From contig OX031064.1 in assembly GCA_943736015.1 (NCBI GenBank), forward strand, positions 32,735,361 through 32,799,360: a stretch of DNA of 64,000 nt, written 5' to 3'. This DNA comes from Tridacna crocea (Eukaryota > Mollusca > Bivalvia > Cardiida > Cardiidae). The position numbers and the translations under genes were made by a program. Each line of letters opens with the position of its first letter. Within the stretch, counting starts at the first letter, position 1. The notes under the pieces were generated by a model. The model was not told where the DNA came from and searched no databases. It was given only the letters and a program-made list of their open reading frames with translations. Below are positions 1 through 10,115 of the stretch, one piece after another.

Positions 1-170
1 ATTAGCCGGTTCAATTAATTCAAAGTATGTTTTAGTTTTGCCTAGGGAAATAGGGCTTGATGAATCTGCAGAAAGTATCGATTCGGGACAGTCTGCGATG
101 ACCTGGACCGAAACATTTGCTATTAAAGGCTTGTGTACCTTATGATTCTGTTGGTTGCGAGACTAAAATC

Positions 171-436
171 TGTGACCCATCACGCAAAAAAAGAAAACCT
201 TCTGACAACTGCGAAAAGTGTCAACCCTGGTCAGACTGCGCGAATTGCGCAGTCTGACCAGGGTTGACACTTTTCGTTCAAATGACATTTCCTATATGAA
301 AAATAGTCATGGTACCTTTTTAAACAGTCATTTTTGGATTATCAATATTTAAAATGACCTGCGCTATCGTCGATCTGTTTTCACCTAATTGATGTACAGA
401 ATTCCCAGATGGTCCCTTTTTGAGTAATGGGTCACA
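171..436 (+). mobile_element. MITE-E copy 1
   Basis: Ends TGTGACCCATCA and TAATGGGTCACA are inverted. A 35-bp-arm palindrome (AAGTGTCAACCCTGGTCAG…) lies near the left end at 218-277. Confidence 0.75.
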
Positions 437-597
437 TATAGATTTTAGTAATTAAAGATAAATAGAAAAAAAAAATCAATTTGGAAATGGATAGATCTTT
501 ACGTCTATTTCCGAAATAATTCACTGGGCGTATTTTTTTCTCTCAAATTGATTAAACCACAATTCTGTCATAATTCTAGTCTAAACAAACGAACATT

Positions 598-1030
598 TTA
601 GCTCACCTTAGCACTAAGTGCTCAAGGTGAGCTTTTGTGATTTTGCTGTGTCCGGCGTCCGTCGTGCTTCGTCAACTTTTACCTTCTGTACATTCTAGAG
701 GCCGCATTTTCGGCCTGATTCTCATAAAACTTAGTCAGAATGTTTGTCTTGATAATATCTGAGACTAGCTCGAAATTAGGTCATGTCGGGTCCAAAACTA
801 GGTCAGTAGGTCAAATTTTTGAAAAAGCTTGTATACGCTCTAGAAGCCATACATTTTGTCCAAAATTCATGAAAGTTGGCCAGAATGTTTGTCTTAATGA
901 TATCTCAGACGAGTTTGAAAATTGATCATGTCCTGTCAAAAACTTGGTCACTTGGTCAAATATTAGAAAAACCTTGCAAACGTAGGCTCTAGAGTCACTT
1001 GGTATTCGCCTTATTCGAGTACATACACAC
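598..1030 (+). repeat. Bivalve-type dispersed repeat, 5' part with ~148 bp tandem units
   Basis: It opens with the hairpin AGCTCACCTTAG…AAGGTGAGCT, then GTCCGGCGTCCGTCGTG. About 2.2 tandem units follow, starting near 690 and 838 (CTCTAGAAGCC…AGAATGTTTGTCTT…GGTCAAAT). The matching 3' terminus type (GGTCCTCTTGTTT) is not here; a PAL-B element begins at 1036. It is possibly Helitron-like, by inference from the 3' end type seen at 11935. Confidence 0.6.
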
Positions 1031-1035
1031 AATAC

Positions 1036-1263
1036 TTAACCCTTTACTCCATAGATACTCATTTCTACGCATTGCTTGTACTAGCCTTTGGAAAACATTG
1101 TGGCAAAAGGTGAAATTGCTCGTCACGAGCAATTTCACCTTTTGTCACGATGTTTTCTATACTATCAAAAGGTGTCATTTACACATAGAAACGGCTGCAT
1201 CGTTGCTGCTATTTAGGGTGAATTAGAGATACCATAGAAATGCCTTATTGGGTAAAGGGTTAA
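1036..1263 (+). mobile_element. PAL-B hairpin MITE, full length
   Basis: TTAACCCTTTACTCC…GGGTAAAGGGTTAA. The stem is GGCAAAAGGTGAAATTGCTC around GTCACGA, different from PAL-A but with the same layout. Confidence 0.9.
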
Positions 1264-1501
1264 GCGAATCATGCTCTACGAAAAGGGGGCTTAATGCATA
1301 TTTGAAACCCTGCATCCAAAGCTAGTCATCGCTTGATCGTGCATCGATAAAATCAATTTTGTATCTGACAACTGGCTAAATCATGAGGTGGAATGGCCCT
1401 TGTTCATGCAAAAATTTCCGATCACGTCAACCTAGGCGGACTGAAATGGACTGATACTTTTTACAGATACATTTAACCCTCTTTTCACAGGGTACGACTC
1501 A
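1264..1501 (+). mobile_element. MITE-F, degraded
   Basis: Left GAATCATGCTCTACGAAAAG then GGGGCTTAATGC; right CTTTTCACAGG-TACGACTCA. The core palindrome is lost. It starts immediately after a PAL-B copy. Confidence 0.6.
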
Positions 1502-1539
1502 AGATTATCAAGTTGGATTAATGGATCTTGGGATTATCA

Positions 1540-2424
1540 TATAAAGATAACATTGGAAAAAGCATGGAATAGAGTGAATACCATGAGAGCATATAAAGTT
1601 TAAGTTAGATCAGCATACACTGCAAATAATCTACTTTTCGTTCATAAGACAAGTCTTAAAATATGCTGATAATATCTTGGATAATATTCCCGGGTACTTC
1701 AAAAATGAAGTTGAAAAAGTTCAAATGAATCGGCAAGAATTGTAACTGGCTGCACTAAACTAGTTTCCCTAGATTACCTTATAAATGAAGCAGGATGGGA
1801 ATCGCTGAGACATAGAAGGAAAAAAACACAAATTAATCTTATTTTTTTAAAATGATTAAGGGCATTACTGCGGCCTATTTATCGTCTTTAGTCCCAGATA
1901 CGGTTGGAAATTCTACGAGTTGTAACCTGCGACGAGCTAACGATCTCCAAGGCATTGCATGTAGAACTTCAATGTATAAGATTTTTTTTATTCCGTCAGT
2001 GGTGGACGATTGGAATGCTCTGCCCGATGACATGAGAAATTTAGATTCCCTTGCAGCCTTTAAGACATATCTTGACAAGGACAAACCTATACCTAATAAG
2101 CTTTATTTTATTGGCGAAAGAGAATATCAAATTATCCATACTAGACTGCGTAATAAATGTAGTTCTCTAAATTCTGACCTGTTCCAAAAACATTTGGTTG
2201 CTTCGCCTTTGTGTCAATGTGGTGGAATTGAAACTAATCACCATTATCGGTTAGAGTGTGGGTATTATGCTATCGTTAGAAATAAGCTTTTTGCAACTAT
2301 TGAGAATTTCACAACTGTTAGTTTGGATGTCCTGCTGTACGGTGACGAAAGCCTCACCTTTCAAGAAAATGTAACAGTATTTTTAGAAGTACAGTCTTTT
2401 ATTAAGGATAGTGTTGCGAGCTAA
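1540..2424 (+). pseudogene. Broken non-LTR retrotransposon reverse transcriptase, C-terminal part
   Basis: The last 190 codons (1852-2424) are open and match the copy at 24080-25043 through TYLDKDKPIPNKLYF and the zinc-knuckle-like CQCGGIETNHHYRLEC. Open sequence in the same frame runs back to about 1729 (SARIVTGCTKLVS). Further upstream, recognisable pieces (LEKAWNRV, EVEKVQ) lie in other frames and between stops. It is therefore a 5'-truncated, frameshifted LINE relic. The clade (Jockey/CR1-like) is inferred from the RT tail style only. Confidence 0.8.
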
Positions 2425-4239
2425 CTGTCAGGATGGCTCACTTCAAATCAGGGGAAGAAGTGGATATACAACTTGCCGTAAGACTAAGTGTTGGACTTCA
2501 CGGGACTAACCAGTACTTTGTATACTTTGAATAAGTAAGCAGGCAAGTATATTACTTGAATGAGTGAACTGATTTCTTAAGCCGAATATTAAATTGAAAA
2601 ATGTCAGGACTTGTAAATAATCAGAAAAGAGTAAATGTACAATCAACTGTCTTTTATTCAGAACAGCAATTTTAAAATCTGGGCAAAAAATTATGTCTTG
2701 TAAATTAACAAAATAATTAGCACCTGAATGTGTCGTACATTACACTAAGGATAAAAGATATTTGCTTGAGCAATGAACATAAACCTCTTTGGCTATCATG
2801 AATAACGATGCAATGAGACTAGATAACAAGTATTTAAGAATCAATGTTCAAACAGTAAGTTGAAAAACTTTAATTATTACAAAATAAAAAAATAGAGTGA
2901 CTCTGATCGGCGGTTTGAGAAAACGAAATAAATAAATGAAATAATAATAAATAAACCTAAGTGTAGATCTAGGACTTCTTAGTAGATCTTTCTTTAGAAA
3001 ATAAATAATAATCTTTTCAGAAGTGACAAACTCTTTTAGAGACAAAAAGTTAATAAAAAAATCTAAATTTAGTTAAATGCACGAAAATTTCTAAACTAAA
3101 GCATAATTTCGTCCTAAAATGATAAAACAAGCATAAGCAACCTAAAGCATTGTAATATCAACTTAAAAGAACTAAAAATAATTGCAAACAAAAGTATAAG
3201 TTAGATATGTGTTGCCTACCGAGTACCGGAGTGAAGTCCCTGAAATCCGGGAAGACCGCCGCTTTTATAGCGCAAGCCTTCCACGGACGTCGGGAATTCC
3301 AGCAACAGAAAAAACGTTGGAAAAATATAAGATTTTCCACGAACGTCGGGAAAACAGAATTCCCGCAACGTCGGGAACAGCGTTCGTTATATTCCCGACG
3401 ACGTCGGGAAGACAAAATTGCGCAAAGAATGAGAGGCGTATTCAGTCTGAAAAGGAGTAAAATTACGCTCATACACATATCGGTACAAAAAACTTATTAA
3501 TACGATTATTTAGGAAAGGGACTAAACTTTCTGCTTATAAATTAAATGTCTCTCAAAACTTCGAGAAACTAACTTATTTGCCCTCGAACTTTTCGCGGTC
3601 CGAAACAATTTTGTTTACATTACCAACGGTCGATCCCATAATGCATCATTCTGTCGGGTCATGAAAGGTCACAAGACGAACATGGCCACAGAGATGCATT
3701 ACGAAGACCGACATAAAATATGGAAAATCGATCTAATAAAGAGATGACAACGCCTGTTACACAGTGCAGGGTTAGTAAACAATCCCTTACTCAATGCTCG
3801 TAGACCATGAATAGTCCAAACTTAATGATTTAGTAGAAAATGCATGCAAAATTGAGCGAGTTGTCTGACCAAAATAACCGTCATAGGAAACTGGGTCGGC
3901 AAACAAACCGGATTGCAACAATAGCTAAAGGTTCAAGCTATAAAGAAAATCCAATCAACTCTTTTAATAATTCTATAATGTTTCGTTTTGCTATTATATC
4001 GTACATATAAAGACAATAGAGTCCATTTCTTAATATTGGTTTCGAGACCATCCCACATCGCACGATCTTTCTATGGTATCTGTAGTATCCGTAACTGGAA
4101 AGGAACAGTATAAGCTCACGCTTTCATTCCAATCCATTTTGTAGCATATTCTAAGTATATTTTGTAATTGTCTTATTATATTTATGTCTGTAAAATGTTG
4201 CAAATAAAATATGTTTAAACTGAGATTATCAAGTTACAA
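2425..4239. other. Unassigned DNA between LINE relic and MITE-F
   Basis: AT-rich, with no gene or known repeat apart from the CGTCGGGAA cluster. The 97- and 106-codon frames at 3158-3500 overlap on opposite strands and depend on that GC-richer patch; I do not call them genes. Confidence 0.5.
3235..3425 (+). promoter_or_regulatory. Cluster of CGTCGGGAA motifs
   Basis: CGTCGGGAA occurs at about 3289, 3344, 3369 and 3404, the last as the palindrome TTCCCGACGACGTCGGGAA. It lies in unassigned DNA about 1.3 kb upstream of FReD gene 1. Function unknown. Confidence 0.3.
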
Positions 4240-4510
4240 TGAGCCATGCTCTGTGAAAAGGGGGCTTAATGTATCTGCGAAATGTTTCACATTTCGACCC
4301 AGGTCAGCCTGCGCAAACCACGCAGGCTGACCTGAGTCGGAACCTTTCGCTATAGGTCAATTTTCTGTATGGTTAAGGCCTACTCTACCTCATGATTAAG
4401 TTGATTGTTTAACAATTTAGCTATAATGGATCGATAGGTATGTGATCGCTTGCTTTGGTATCATACATCGCTGATATGCATTAAGCCCACTTTTCACTGA
4501 ACATGGCTCA
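4240..4510 (+). mobile_element. MITE-F, best copy
   Basis: TGAGCCATGCTCTGTGAAAA at the left is inverted at the right as TTTTCACTGAACATGGCTCA. The core palindrome CCAGGTCAGCCTGCGCA…TGCGTGG-type lies at 4299-4340. It ends about 17 bp before the conserved FReD promoter block. Confidence 0.8.
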
Positions 4511-4526
4511 AATTCTTTTTTTTTTT

Positions 4527-4763
4527 GCAGACACATTTGCAGGAAACAGGAAAGAATAAAAAAATATTTTTATCTAATCATGACATTTGCCGCTGATAAT
4601 TCAGAAATCACCAGTAACAGATAGAGATTTATATAAATGATTGTAAACAAATGTTTGCTGCCAAACAACCCCTTAAAATGATTGGATAATCGTTCTGGTG
4701 ACGTCAATGATTATTTATTTCATATATCGTTGTTCTCCACTCAAACGCTATATGTCTTGAATC
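4527..4763 (+). promoter_or_regulatory. Promoter of FReD gene copy 1 (conserved block)
   Basis: About 240 bp upstream of the start codon aligns with the region upstream of copy 2, starting near GCAGACACAT. It holds an inverted CCAAT box (ATTGG, 4681-4685), a perfect CRE/ATF palindrome TGACGTCA (4699-4706) and an AT-rich TATTTATTTCATAT stretch (about 4711-4724). The CRE ends 57 bp before the ATG and 13 bp separate it from the ATTGG. The same spacings occur at copy 2. Factor binding is inferred from motif matches. Confidence 0.6.
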
Positions 4764-5903
4764 ATGGCGACTAGAAATATCTGCTTACTTTTGATTTCAT
4801 TATCGATTATGTTGTTTTCTACAGTTCAAACAAATGATGAAGATGGAAGTTTATCATTTTTTATTGCAAGGTTTCGTCAGCTAGACAGACGAATAAACCT
4901 TCTTCGTGAAGAATTCCAGACAGAACTGGCTATGATACCATTGACATCAGCTGTAACAGGCAATTCTGACTTAACTGTGGACAAAGATATAAGCAATGTG
5001 ACGAACATGATCGAAAAAAGCGTCTCTGATGTGATTAAATCTGTAAAATATGGACTTGCTAAAGAGAAAGTGTTCCGCCGAGACTTACAAGAACAGATAA
5101 GAAAAATGAAAGATGACCAGATGGTTCTAGAAGGATCTTTGGTTGACTTAGTGCAAACACTGATTCGCAAGATTGACGAAATTAAAGTTCCATTGACAGA
5201 AACACTTGACCGTGATAAGCAGAGTTTTATCTTAAAATCTATATCAGACGCGTCTTTGTATTCAAGAACGGCGAAAGACTGCGCTGACCTATACAGGATG
5301 GGTCACGTGACCAGCGGTGTTTATTCCATCCACCTAGATTCAATATGGCGACCTCTGGATGTGTACTGTGACATGGAAACAGACGGCGGAGGTTGGACTG
5401 TGTTCCAGAGGCGATGTGATGGCTCGGAGGATTTTTACCGTGACTGGTTGGATTACCGATTCGGTTTTGGAAATTTGTCAGCTGAATTTTGGCTTGGAAA
5501 CGAGTTTATCCATCGAATAGTGTCGATTTGTCCGCATGAGTTAAGAATCGAGTTAGAGGACTTCGACAATGATGTTCGTTATGCCAAGTACTTGCTGTTT
5601 TCTGTGGGATCTGTTGATGACGGTTTTAGATTGACCATTGATGGGTTCAGAGGTAACGTTACAGATTGTTTTACTGGAAATCATAACGGTCAGCAATTTT
5701 CGACAAAAGACAAAGGACCATCGATAGACTGTTCCAAGTCTTACAAAGGTGGATTTTGGTACAAAAAATGTCATCGAGTGAATGTAAACGGTCTATACTT
5801 AAAGGGTGAACACAAATCCTATGCAAATGGAGTGAACTGGCATGGATTCAAGGGACATCACTACTCCTTGAAATTTACGGAAATGAAGTTCAGACCCAAA
5901 TGA
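4764..5903 (+). CDS. Secreted coiled-coil fibrinogen-like-domain (FReD) protein, copy 1
   Basis: Single-exon open frame of 379 codons. Residues 1-22 form a hydrophobic signal peptide (charged start, then LLLISLSIMLFS), with probable cleavage near TVQT/NDED. Residues about 32-60 and 75-150 are charged, heptad-like and probably coiled coil, which would allow oligomerisation. Residues about 171-378 are a fibrinogen-like domain: KDCADLY, YCDMETDGGGWTVFQRR, FYRDW, EFWLGNEFIH, GGFWYKKCH and NGLYLKG are family hallmarks. Expected disulfides are C173-C202 and C323-C336. C218 is an extra cysteine in both copies; C256 and C302 occur only here. Possible N-glycosylation sites are N78, N237 and N298. The usual calcium loop (DxDN-type) reads KDKGPSIDC and looks degenerate. 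In molluscs such proteins bind microbial or self glycans extracellularly; lacking Ig domains, this is not a classical gastropod FREP. No introns are evident. The start is the first ATG and is shared with copy 2. Ligand and expression are unknown. Confidence 0.93.
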   Translation: MATRNICLLLISLSIMLFSTVQTNDEDGSLSFFIARFRQLDRRINLLREEFQTELAMIPLTSAVTGNSDLTVDKDISNVTNMIEKSVSDVIKSVKYGLAKEKVFRRDLQEQIRKMKDDQMVLEGSLVDLVQTLIRKIDEIKVPLTETLDRDKQSFILKSISDASLYSRTAKDCADLYRMGHVTSGVYSIHLDSIWRPLDVYCDMETDGGGWTVFQRRCDGSEDFYRDWLDYRFGFGNLSAEFWLGNEFIHRIVSICPHELRIELEDFDNDVRYAKYLLFSVGSVDDGFRLTIDGFRGNVTDCFTGNHNGQQFSTKDKGPSIDCSKSYKGGFWYKKCHRVNVNGLYLKGEHKSYANGVNWHGFKGHHYSLKFTEMKFRPK

Positions 5904-6433
5904 ACTCATTGATAGGTCACATTTAATCTTTACACTGCAATGTTGATCAAGTTCAGAAAGTAAAAAACTGCTCATCATGGATCCAAATTGACCGTCACCG
6001 ATATTTCATTTGATCACTGTTCTTTTAAAATAAAACAGTCGTGGTTCTGCTTGTGCTCGATATCTGTTGTTTACCATTCTTGTCAATTTCAATTTGTTTG
6101 GCATTATGACCGTGTGTTGCTTTGAAATGGATGAGAAAGGCATACAGGTAACAAATGTTTTGTTCTAAAATAACTGTATGCCTCTGTTATTAAGGGTCTG
6201 AAGGAGTGTATTATCAGGGGTGAGCTTCTGATGTAGAAACGAGGTTGCATGTAAACTTTATGCGACTGAGTAAGAATATTCATCGGACCCAGACAACTGC
6301 CGAGGCATCGTTTTAATGATTGGGTACTACGTCAACCAATCAACGACCAAACTGTGATGTTTTATGTGTGATATTAGAAATCTGTCACTGGAATGGGGTC
6401 CGAAGGTTCCATGATATCTTTTTTTGACAATCG
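5904..6433. other. 3' flank of FReD gene 1
   Basis: The first ~60 bp align with the 3' flank of copy 2 (CATTGATAG, GTTGATCAAGTT). The rest is unassigned. Confidence 0.5.
6029..6034 (+). terminator. Candidate polyadenylation signal of FReD gene copy 1
   Basis: AATAAA about 125 bp after the stop codon, the first canonical hexamer downstream. Confidence 0.45.
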
Positions 6434-6595
6434 AACGAGCCATAATGAAGATTGGTCCTTTGACATGCAGAAAATTGACCAATAACAAAAAGTTTCAACC
6501 GAGATCAGCCTGTGCAGACTGTGTCAAATGACCTAGTACGAACATTTTGCAGATGGACCGGACCCACTTTTCACAGATCATGGTTCAAAATTCTA
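6434..6595 (+). mobile_element. MITE-F, degraded
   Basis: GATCAGCCTGTGCAGACTG (core half) is followed by CCCACTTTTCACAGATCATG, the right end. Confidence 0.5.
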
Positions 6596-6651
6596 AATGA
6601 TGAATGTGGCGAACAAGTATAATTTTATTTCTCTCTACGAGTATGTAAAAT

Positions 6652-6881
6652 TTAATCCTTTACTCCATAGATACTCATTATGACGTATCAACAACAGACA
6701 GCTTTTGAAAACTTTGTGGGAAAAGGAGAAATTGCTCGTAACGAGCAATATCTCCTTTTCCTACAATGTTTTCCACTCAATCAGATATTTCTGTCCTCAT
6801 TTGTCCATATTTTTGACATCATATCTTTATTTGCTGCTGAAATGGAAGAGTCTCAAATTGGTATATCAGGTAAAGTGTTAA
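6652..6881 (+). mobile_element. PAL-B-like MITE with a PAL-C-type stem
   Basis: The left terminus TTAATCCTTTACTCCATAGA is PAL-B; the stem GGGAAAAGGAGAAATTGCTC is PAL-C type; right AGGTAAAGTGTTAA. A chimera or intermediate. Confidence 0.75.
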
Positions 6882-6998
6882 TTTTAAGCCCCAAAATGAT
6901 TTTTAAGAATTCTGGCATTTCATATCAGTACATCATTTTGTTATCTTGGTGATTCCCTGTGTTAAATGTTTTAATTTCAATGTGGATAATCTTAAAAG

Positions 6999-7860
6999 TG
7001 AGCCATGCTCTGTGAAAAAAAGGGGGGATGCAATATTGCATGTGCAAAGAGTATTAACTTTTGACAGCCTGAGCAGTCCGCGCAGGCTGACATTGGTCGA
7101 AATTGTTTTGCTCTCTGCATTCCTTTTTGTGGTATTTGACGAAGACAACACCACTATGAGTTCAAGATTGAATTTTGATAACCATGTATCTTATTTTGTG
7201 CGAAGCCGAAGGAAATAAACCCAGTTAAACTCATTTTTTATCAGGCAAATGAGTTTTTCGGTGGCACTCGGATATGTAATTTGAAATGGCATATTAAAAT
7301 ACATTGGACGAAGCCATCGATCGTTGAGATACTTATTTTTGATTGAAAATAGTTTCTCTCGTTCATATCCTTTTATTGGTGCAATGATACAAATTTGCCA
7401 ACTGACCATGGGCTTTTTCGTTCCAAAACCAATTCGTTCCATGGCTTGTTCGTTCTATGATTGCGCTACTCCATTTGATTGCTCATGAATATTTATAGAT
7501 CGAAGTAATTGATTGTAATATTGAAAATTAAAAGATATTTCAAAATTATAGTTTTAAGGTACATGAGTACTCTCCCTTCAGGTAGTCATTTGCTTAGTGG
7601 ATTGACTATTAAGCCAATATTTGAACAATATGTCTTTTTTCTTTCAAACTATTAATTCCACACAATGGGTTTCCTTGACAAATACCACTTCAGCGTTCTC
7701 AACGCTTTGATTATGGCCGAGGACTAGTCTACCCACAGATCTGGTAGGTTATTAGACCAAATCGGTTTTAGGGATCGATAATTATGTGATGACTTGCTTT
7801 GTATAATGTGTTATAGAGATACTTTAGGTCTATTGCGAGAGTTAGGCCCAATTTTGTTGT
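6999..7860 (+). mobile_element. MITE-F split by a REP-H insertion
   Basis: The left half runs 6999-7121 (TGAGCCATGCTCTGTGAAAA…GCAGGCTGACATTGGTCG). The right half resumes at about 7713 (ATGGCCGAGGACTAGTC…ATTATGTGATGACTTGCTTT), matching the order in the copy at 4240. Confidence 0.65.
7122..7712 (+). mobile_element. REP-H copy 1
   Basis: GTGGTATTTGACGAAGACAA at the left is inverted near the right end (GACAAATACCACTTCAGCG). The body is about 590 bp without coding signal. Inserted into MITE-F. Confidence 0.7.
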
Positions 7861-8142
7861 CTTGAAACTAAAGAGGTCAAGATGCCTGGATACGAAGAAT
7901 AGAAAAAAATGACTGACTCCTTCATAAACAAGAAAAGTCTTAAAAAAGATGGACGGCGTTATTTGCAAGCAAATAGGCAGGGAACCTGAGAATAACAATG
8001 TCTGTATTTTTGACCAATCACAAATGTCTATTTATTGACTTGTTATCAGTATCTAAAAGTAGTCAAAAGCCAGAACAATCAGCTACTCCGACAAAATGTT
8101 ACAAATGTTATCTAAAATGTATACATCATCGCTGTACTTCAA

Positions 8143-8210
8143 TAACCTCGTTACTACAACTTGAAACAAGCTGTAGTTACGAGGTTTTTGAAGTAAACCG
8201 ACTAAATGCA
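8143..8210. mobile_element. PAL-K palindrome
   Basis: CTACAACTTGAAACAAGCTG, then TAGTTACGAGGTTTTTGAAG; arms partly matched. Confidence 0.6.
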
Positions 8211-8425
8211 ACAGGTTTATAGATTTTCATCTTGTCCGTGTATATTTCAATAAAGCTACATTATAAGTTAAAATTTTTGGTTTGTTCTACCTTTGCATCA
8301 GTCCGACATCTTAGTGATTCTCTTTTGTAGCATGAATGATTTTTTTTCCACGTCACGTCACGTCAACAGCGCTTAAATAGTTATATTAAATCATCTTTAC
8401 AGTCAGCGAGAAACTGAATGTTATT

Positions 8426-9080
8426 ATCTCCCGCTTGATTCATTCTACAAATACTCATCCATCTAATTTGTGCATTCTGGGTACAGAAGCGAACTTCTTT
8501 TCAAAACAACCACCGTTACTTTGAATTTCAAAATGAAATAAACGTTTACTCACTAAAACCTTACCAGGTGCGATTCATTTGAGCTAATGATCGGCTAGCA
8601 TCATCTAACATATGCACCGGCCATTTATTAAAACACCCCTTACATGCTTGGGTTATAGGCTAATAGTTTCGCTATAGGCATCATTTCCCGCTAGATGGCA
8701 TTATACAAATACTCATCTATCCAATTTGGGCATCCTGGGTACGCAGGACCGGACCACATTTCTACGCGACAACCGTTACTTTGAATTTCAAACTAAAATA
8801 AGCGTTTTCTCAATAAAACGCTACCTGGTGCGAATAACTCAGCCATGATCTGTAGTCTCGAGAAATCTGGAGCTAAAACAGGCCTGATTTTTCTTAAACG
8901 TATTGATAAAAGCCATTTTCTCCATTGCTACTTTATGGCGCGTATTATTACAGTCTCCCCGAAATCGGGGAGAGTGATGCGTCATCTAAGACAGGCCAAA
9001 TCTTCGAAGAATATGACATGCGCAGACAACTTGGGTATAGGCCCTACTTTTCTCAGGTATACGGGGACCAGTTTATGCGA
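8426..9080 (+). mobile_element. REP-G (variant b) split by a second REP-G
   Basis: The left part runs TATCTCCCGCTTGATTCATT to TTCGCTATAGGC (8681). The right part resumes TATAGGCCCTACTTTTCTCA after 9037. The order matches other variant-b copies. Confidence 0.6.
8682..9037 (+). mobile_element. REP-G (variant a), nested
   Basis: TTCCCGCTAGATGGCATTAT…ATGACATGCGCAGACAAC, flanked by TATAGGC on both sides. The 90-codon frame at 8845 lies in it and is not a gene. Confidence 0.7.
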
Positions 9081-9164
9081 TGTAGCATACAAAGGAAAAA
9101 AAAAAAAATACTGGTAATCAGCCCGACATTTCAACCGCATTTATGGTTGGATTTTAGCTCTACT

Positions 9165-10094
9165 GGCTGAAAGCAAGCAGAGCTTATGTCATGGTATGGC
9201 TTCCGTCGGCCGTCCGTCTGTCCGTCCGTCCGTTAGTCTTTTAATTGTTTACGCGATAAAGTCTGCATTTATAGTCAGAGTATCATGAAACTTACACAGT
9301 TTGTTTATCTCACTAATAGCTTAACCCATTACCAAACGACAATATTTTAGACTGGTCCAAATTCAAAGCATTTGCAGATGACAAAATAAAAGTGACTGAA
9401 AATTTGAAATTTGTTTTGTGAAGGGTAGATAACGTTGTGGGAAAAGGAGAAAATGCTGGTTACCTGCATTTTCTCCTCTTACCACAATGTTTTCTAAAGG
9501 TTTCTTTCTCAGGGGCGTCAAAAGTAAGGATTGTGTGGTAATGGGTTAAACCCTGTTGATCTTGTAAAAAATTGAACAAACAGTATGGGAAAATATCCCT
9601 TTAATGCTAAAAATTTAAATTTCTTGTTTAGGCTATGAGTTCTAGTTTTGATCCAATTCTTTTGAAATTTTAAAAGATTGTTTGGTTCATCAAGGGATTG
9701 ACCTCTATTTAAAGTGAAGAAAATCTTGTTATCTGTGAAGGAAAAGCAGCCATTCGATAACTTAGTATTATTTACCCAACAAAGTCCACATTATTTGTCA
9801 CATTTCTTTGAAATTTGCAGGGATTGTTTAATTCAAGGTTGTACTGAATCCCTATCAAATTTGGCTCGAATAAGTTTTCAGAACTTGCACTTCTTCTTCT
9901 TCTTTAATATTTGTTCAAATCACCGTGCCTACTTATGCCGTTGTAGTGAGCTCAAGCCCAGTTGTAAGGATATCCCCTCCCTATTTTATGTGCTTTTGTC
10001 TTTTTTCTTTTTGCATCGTGAATTCATAATGTATGCTGACATAAAAACAAAATCATTGACAGTACAGCGATTTCAGGCCCTCAAGGGCCTCTAG
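9165..10094 (+). repeat. Helitron-like dispersed repeat interrupted by a PAL-A element
   Basis: It starts TTTTAGCTCTACTGGCTGAA with a (CCGT)n stretch at 9208-9235 and ends with a GGCCCTCAAGGGCC hairpin followed by TCTAGTTT at 10071-10094. A PAL-A copy (9321-9549) splits it. A hairpin followed by CTAG fits a Helitron 3' end, but no RepHel coding is present. The 126-codon frame at 9714-10094 lies in this repeat and has no family signature. Confidence 0.5.
9321..9549 (+). mobile_element. PAL-A hairpin MITE, full length
   Basis: TTAACCCATTACC…GGTAATGGGTTAA with TTAA at both ends. The arms have a few unpaired changes (GATAACGTTG against CAATGTTTTC). Confidence 0.85.
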
Positions 10095-10115
10095 TTTCAG
10101 TCGTCATCTTAAAGT

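Noticed and set aside
3158..3500. Three overlapping frames of 83-106 codons on both strands
   Set aside because: They mirror one another in a patch of repeated CGTCGGGAA motifs; no domain, signal peptide or codon pattern supports a gene.
5553..5774. Antisense frames within the FReD genes (also 4877-5170, 20320-20541, 20924-21217)
   Set aside because: Shadows of the conserved sense frames; present in both copies only because the sense strand is conserved.
9714..10094. 126-codon plus frame
   Set aside because: It lies in the Helitron-like dispersed repeat and ends in its terminal hairpin.
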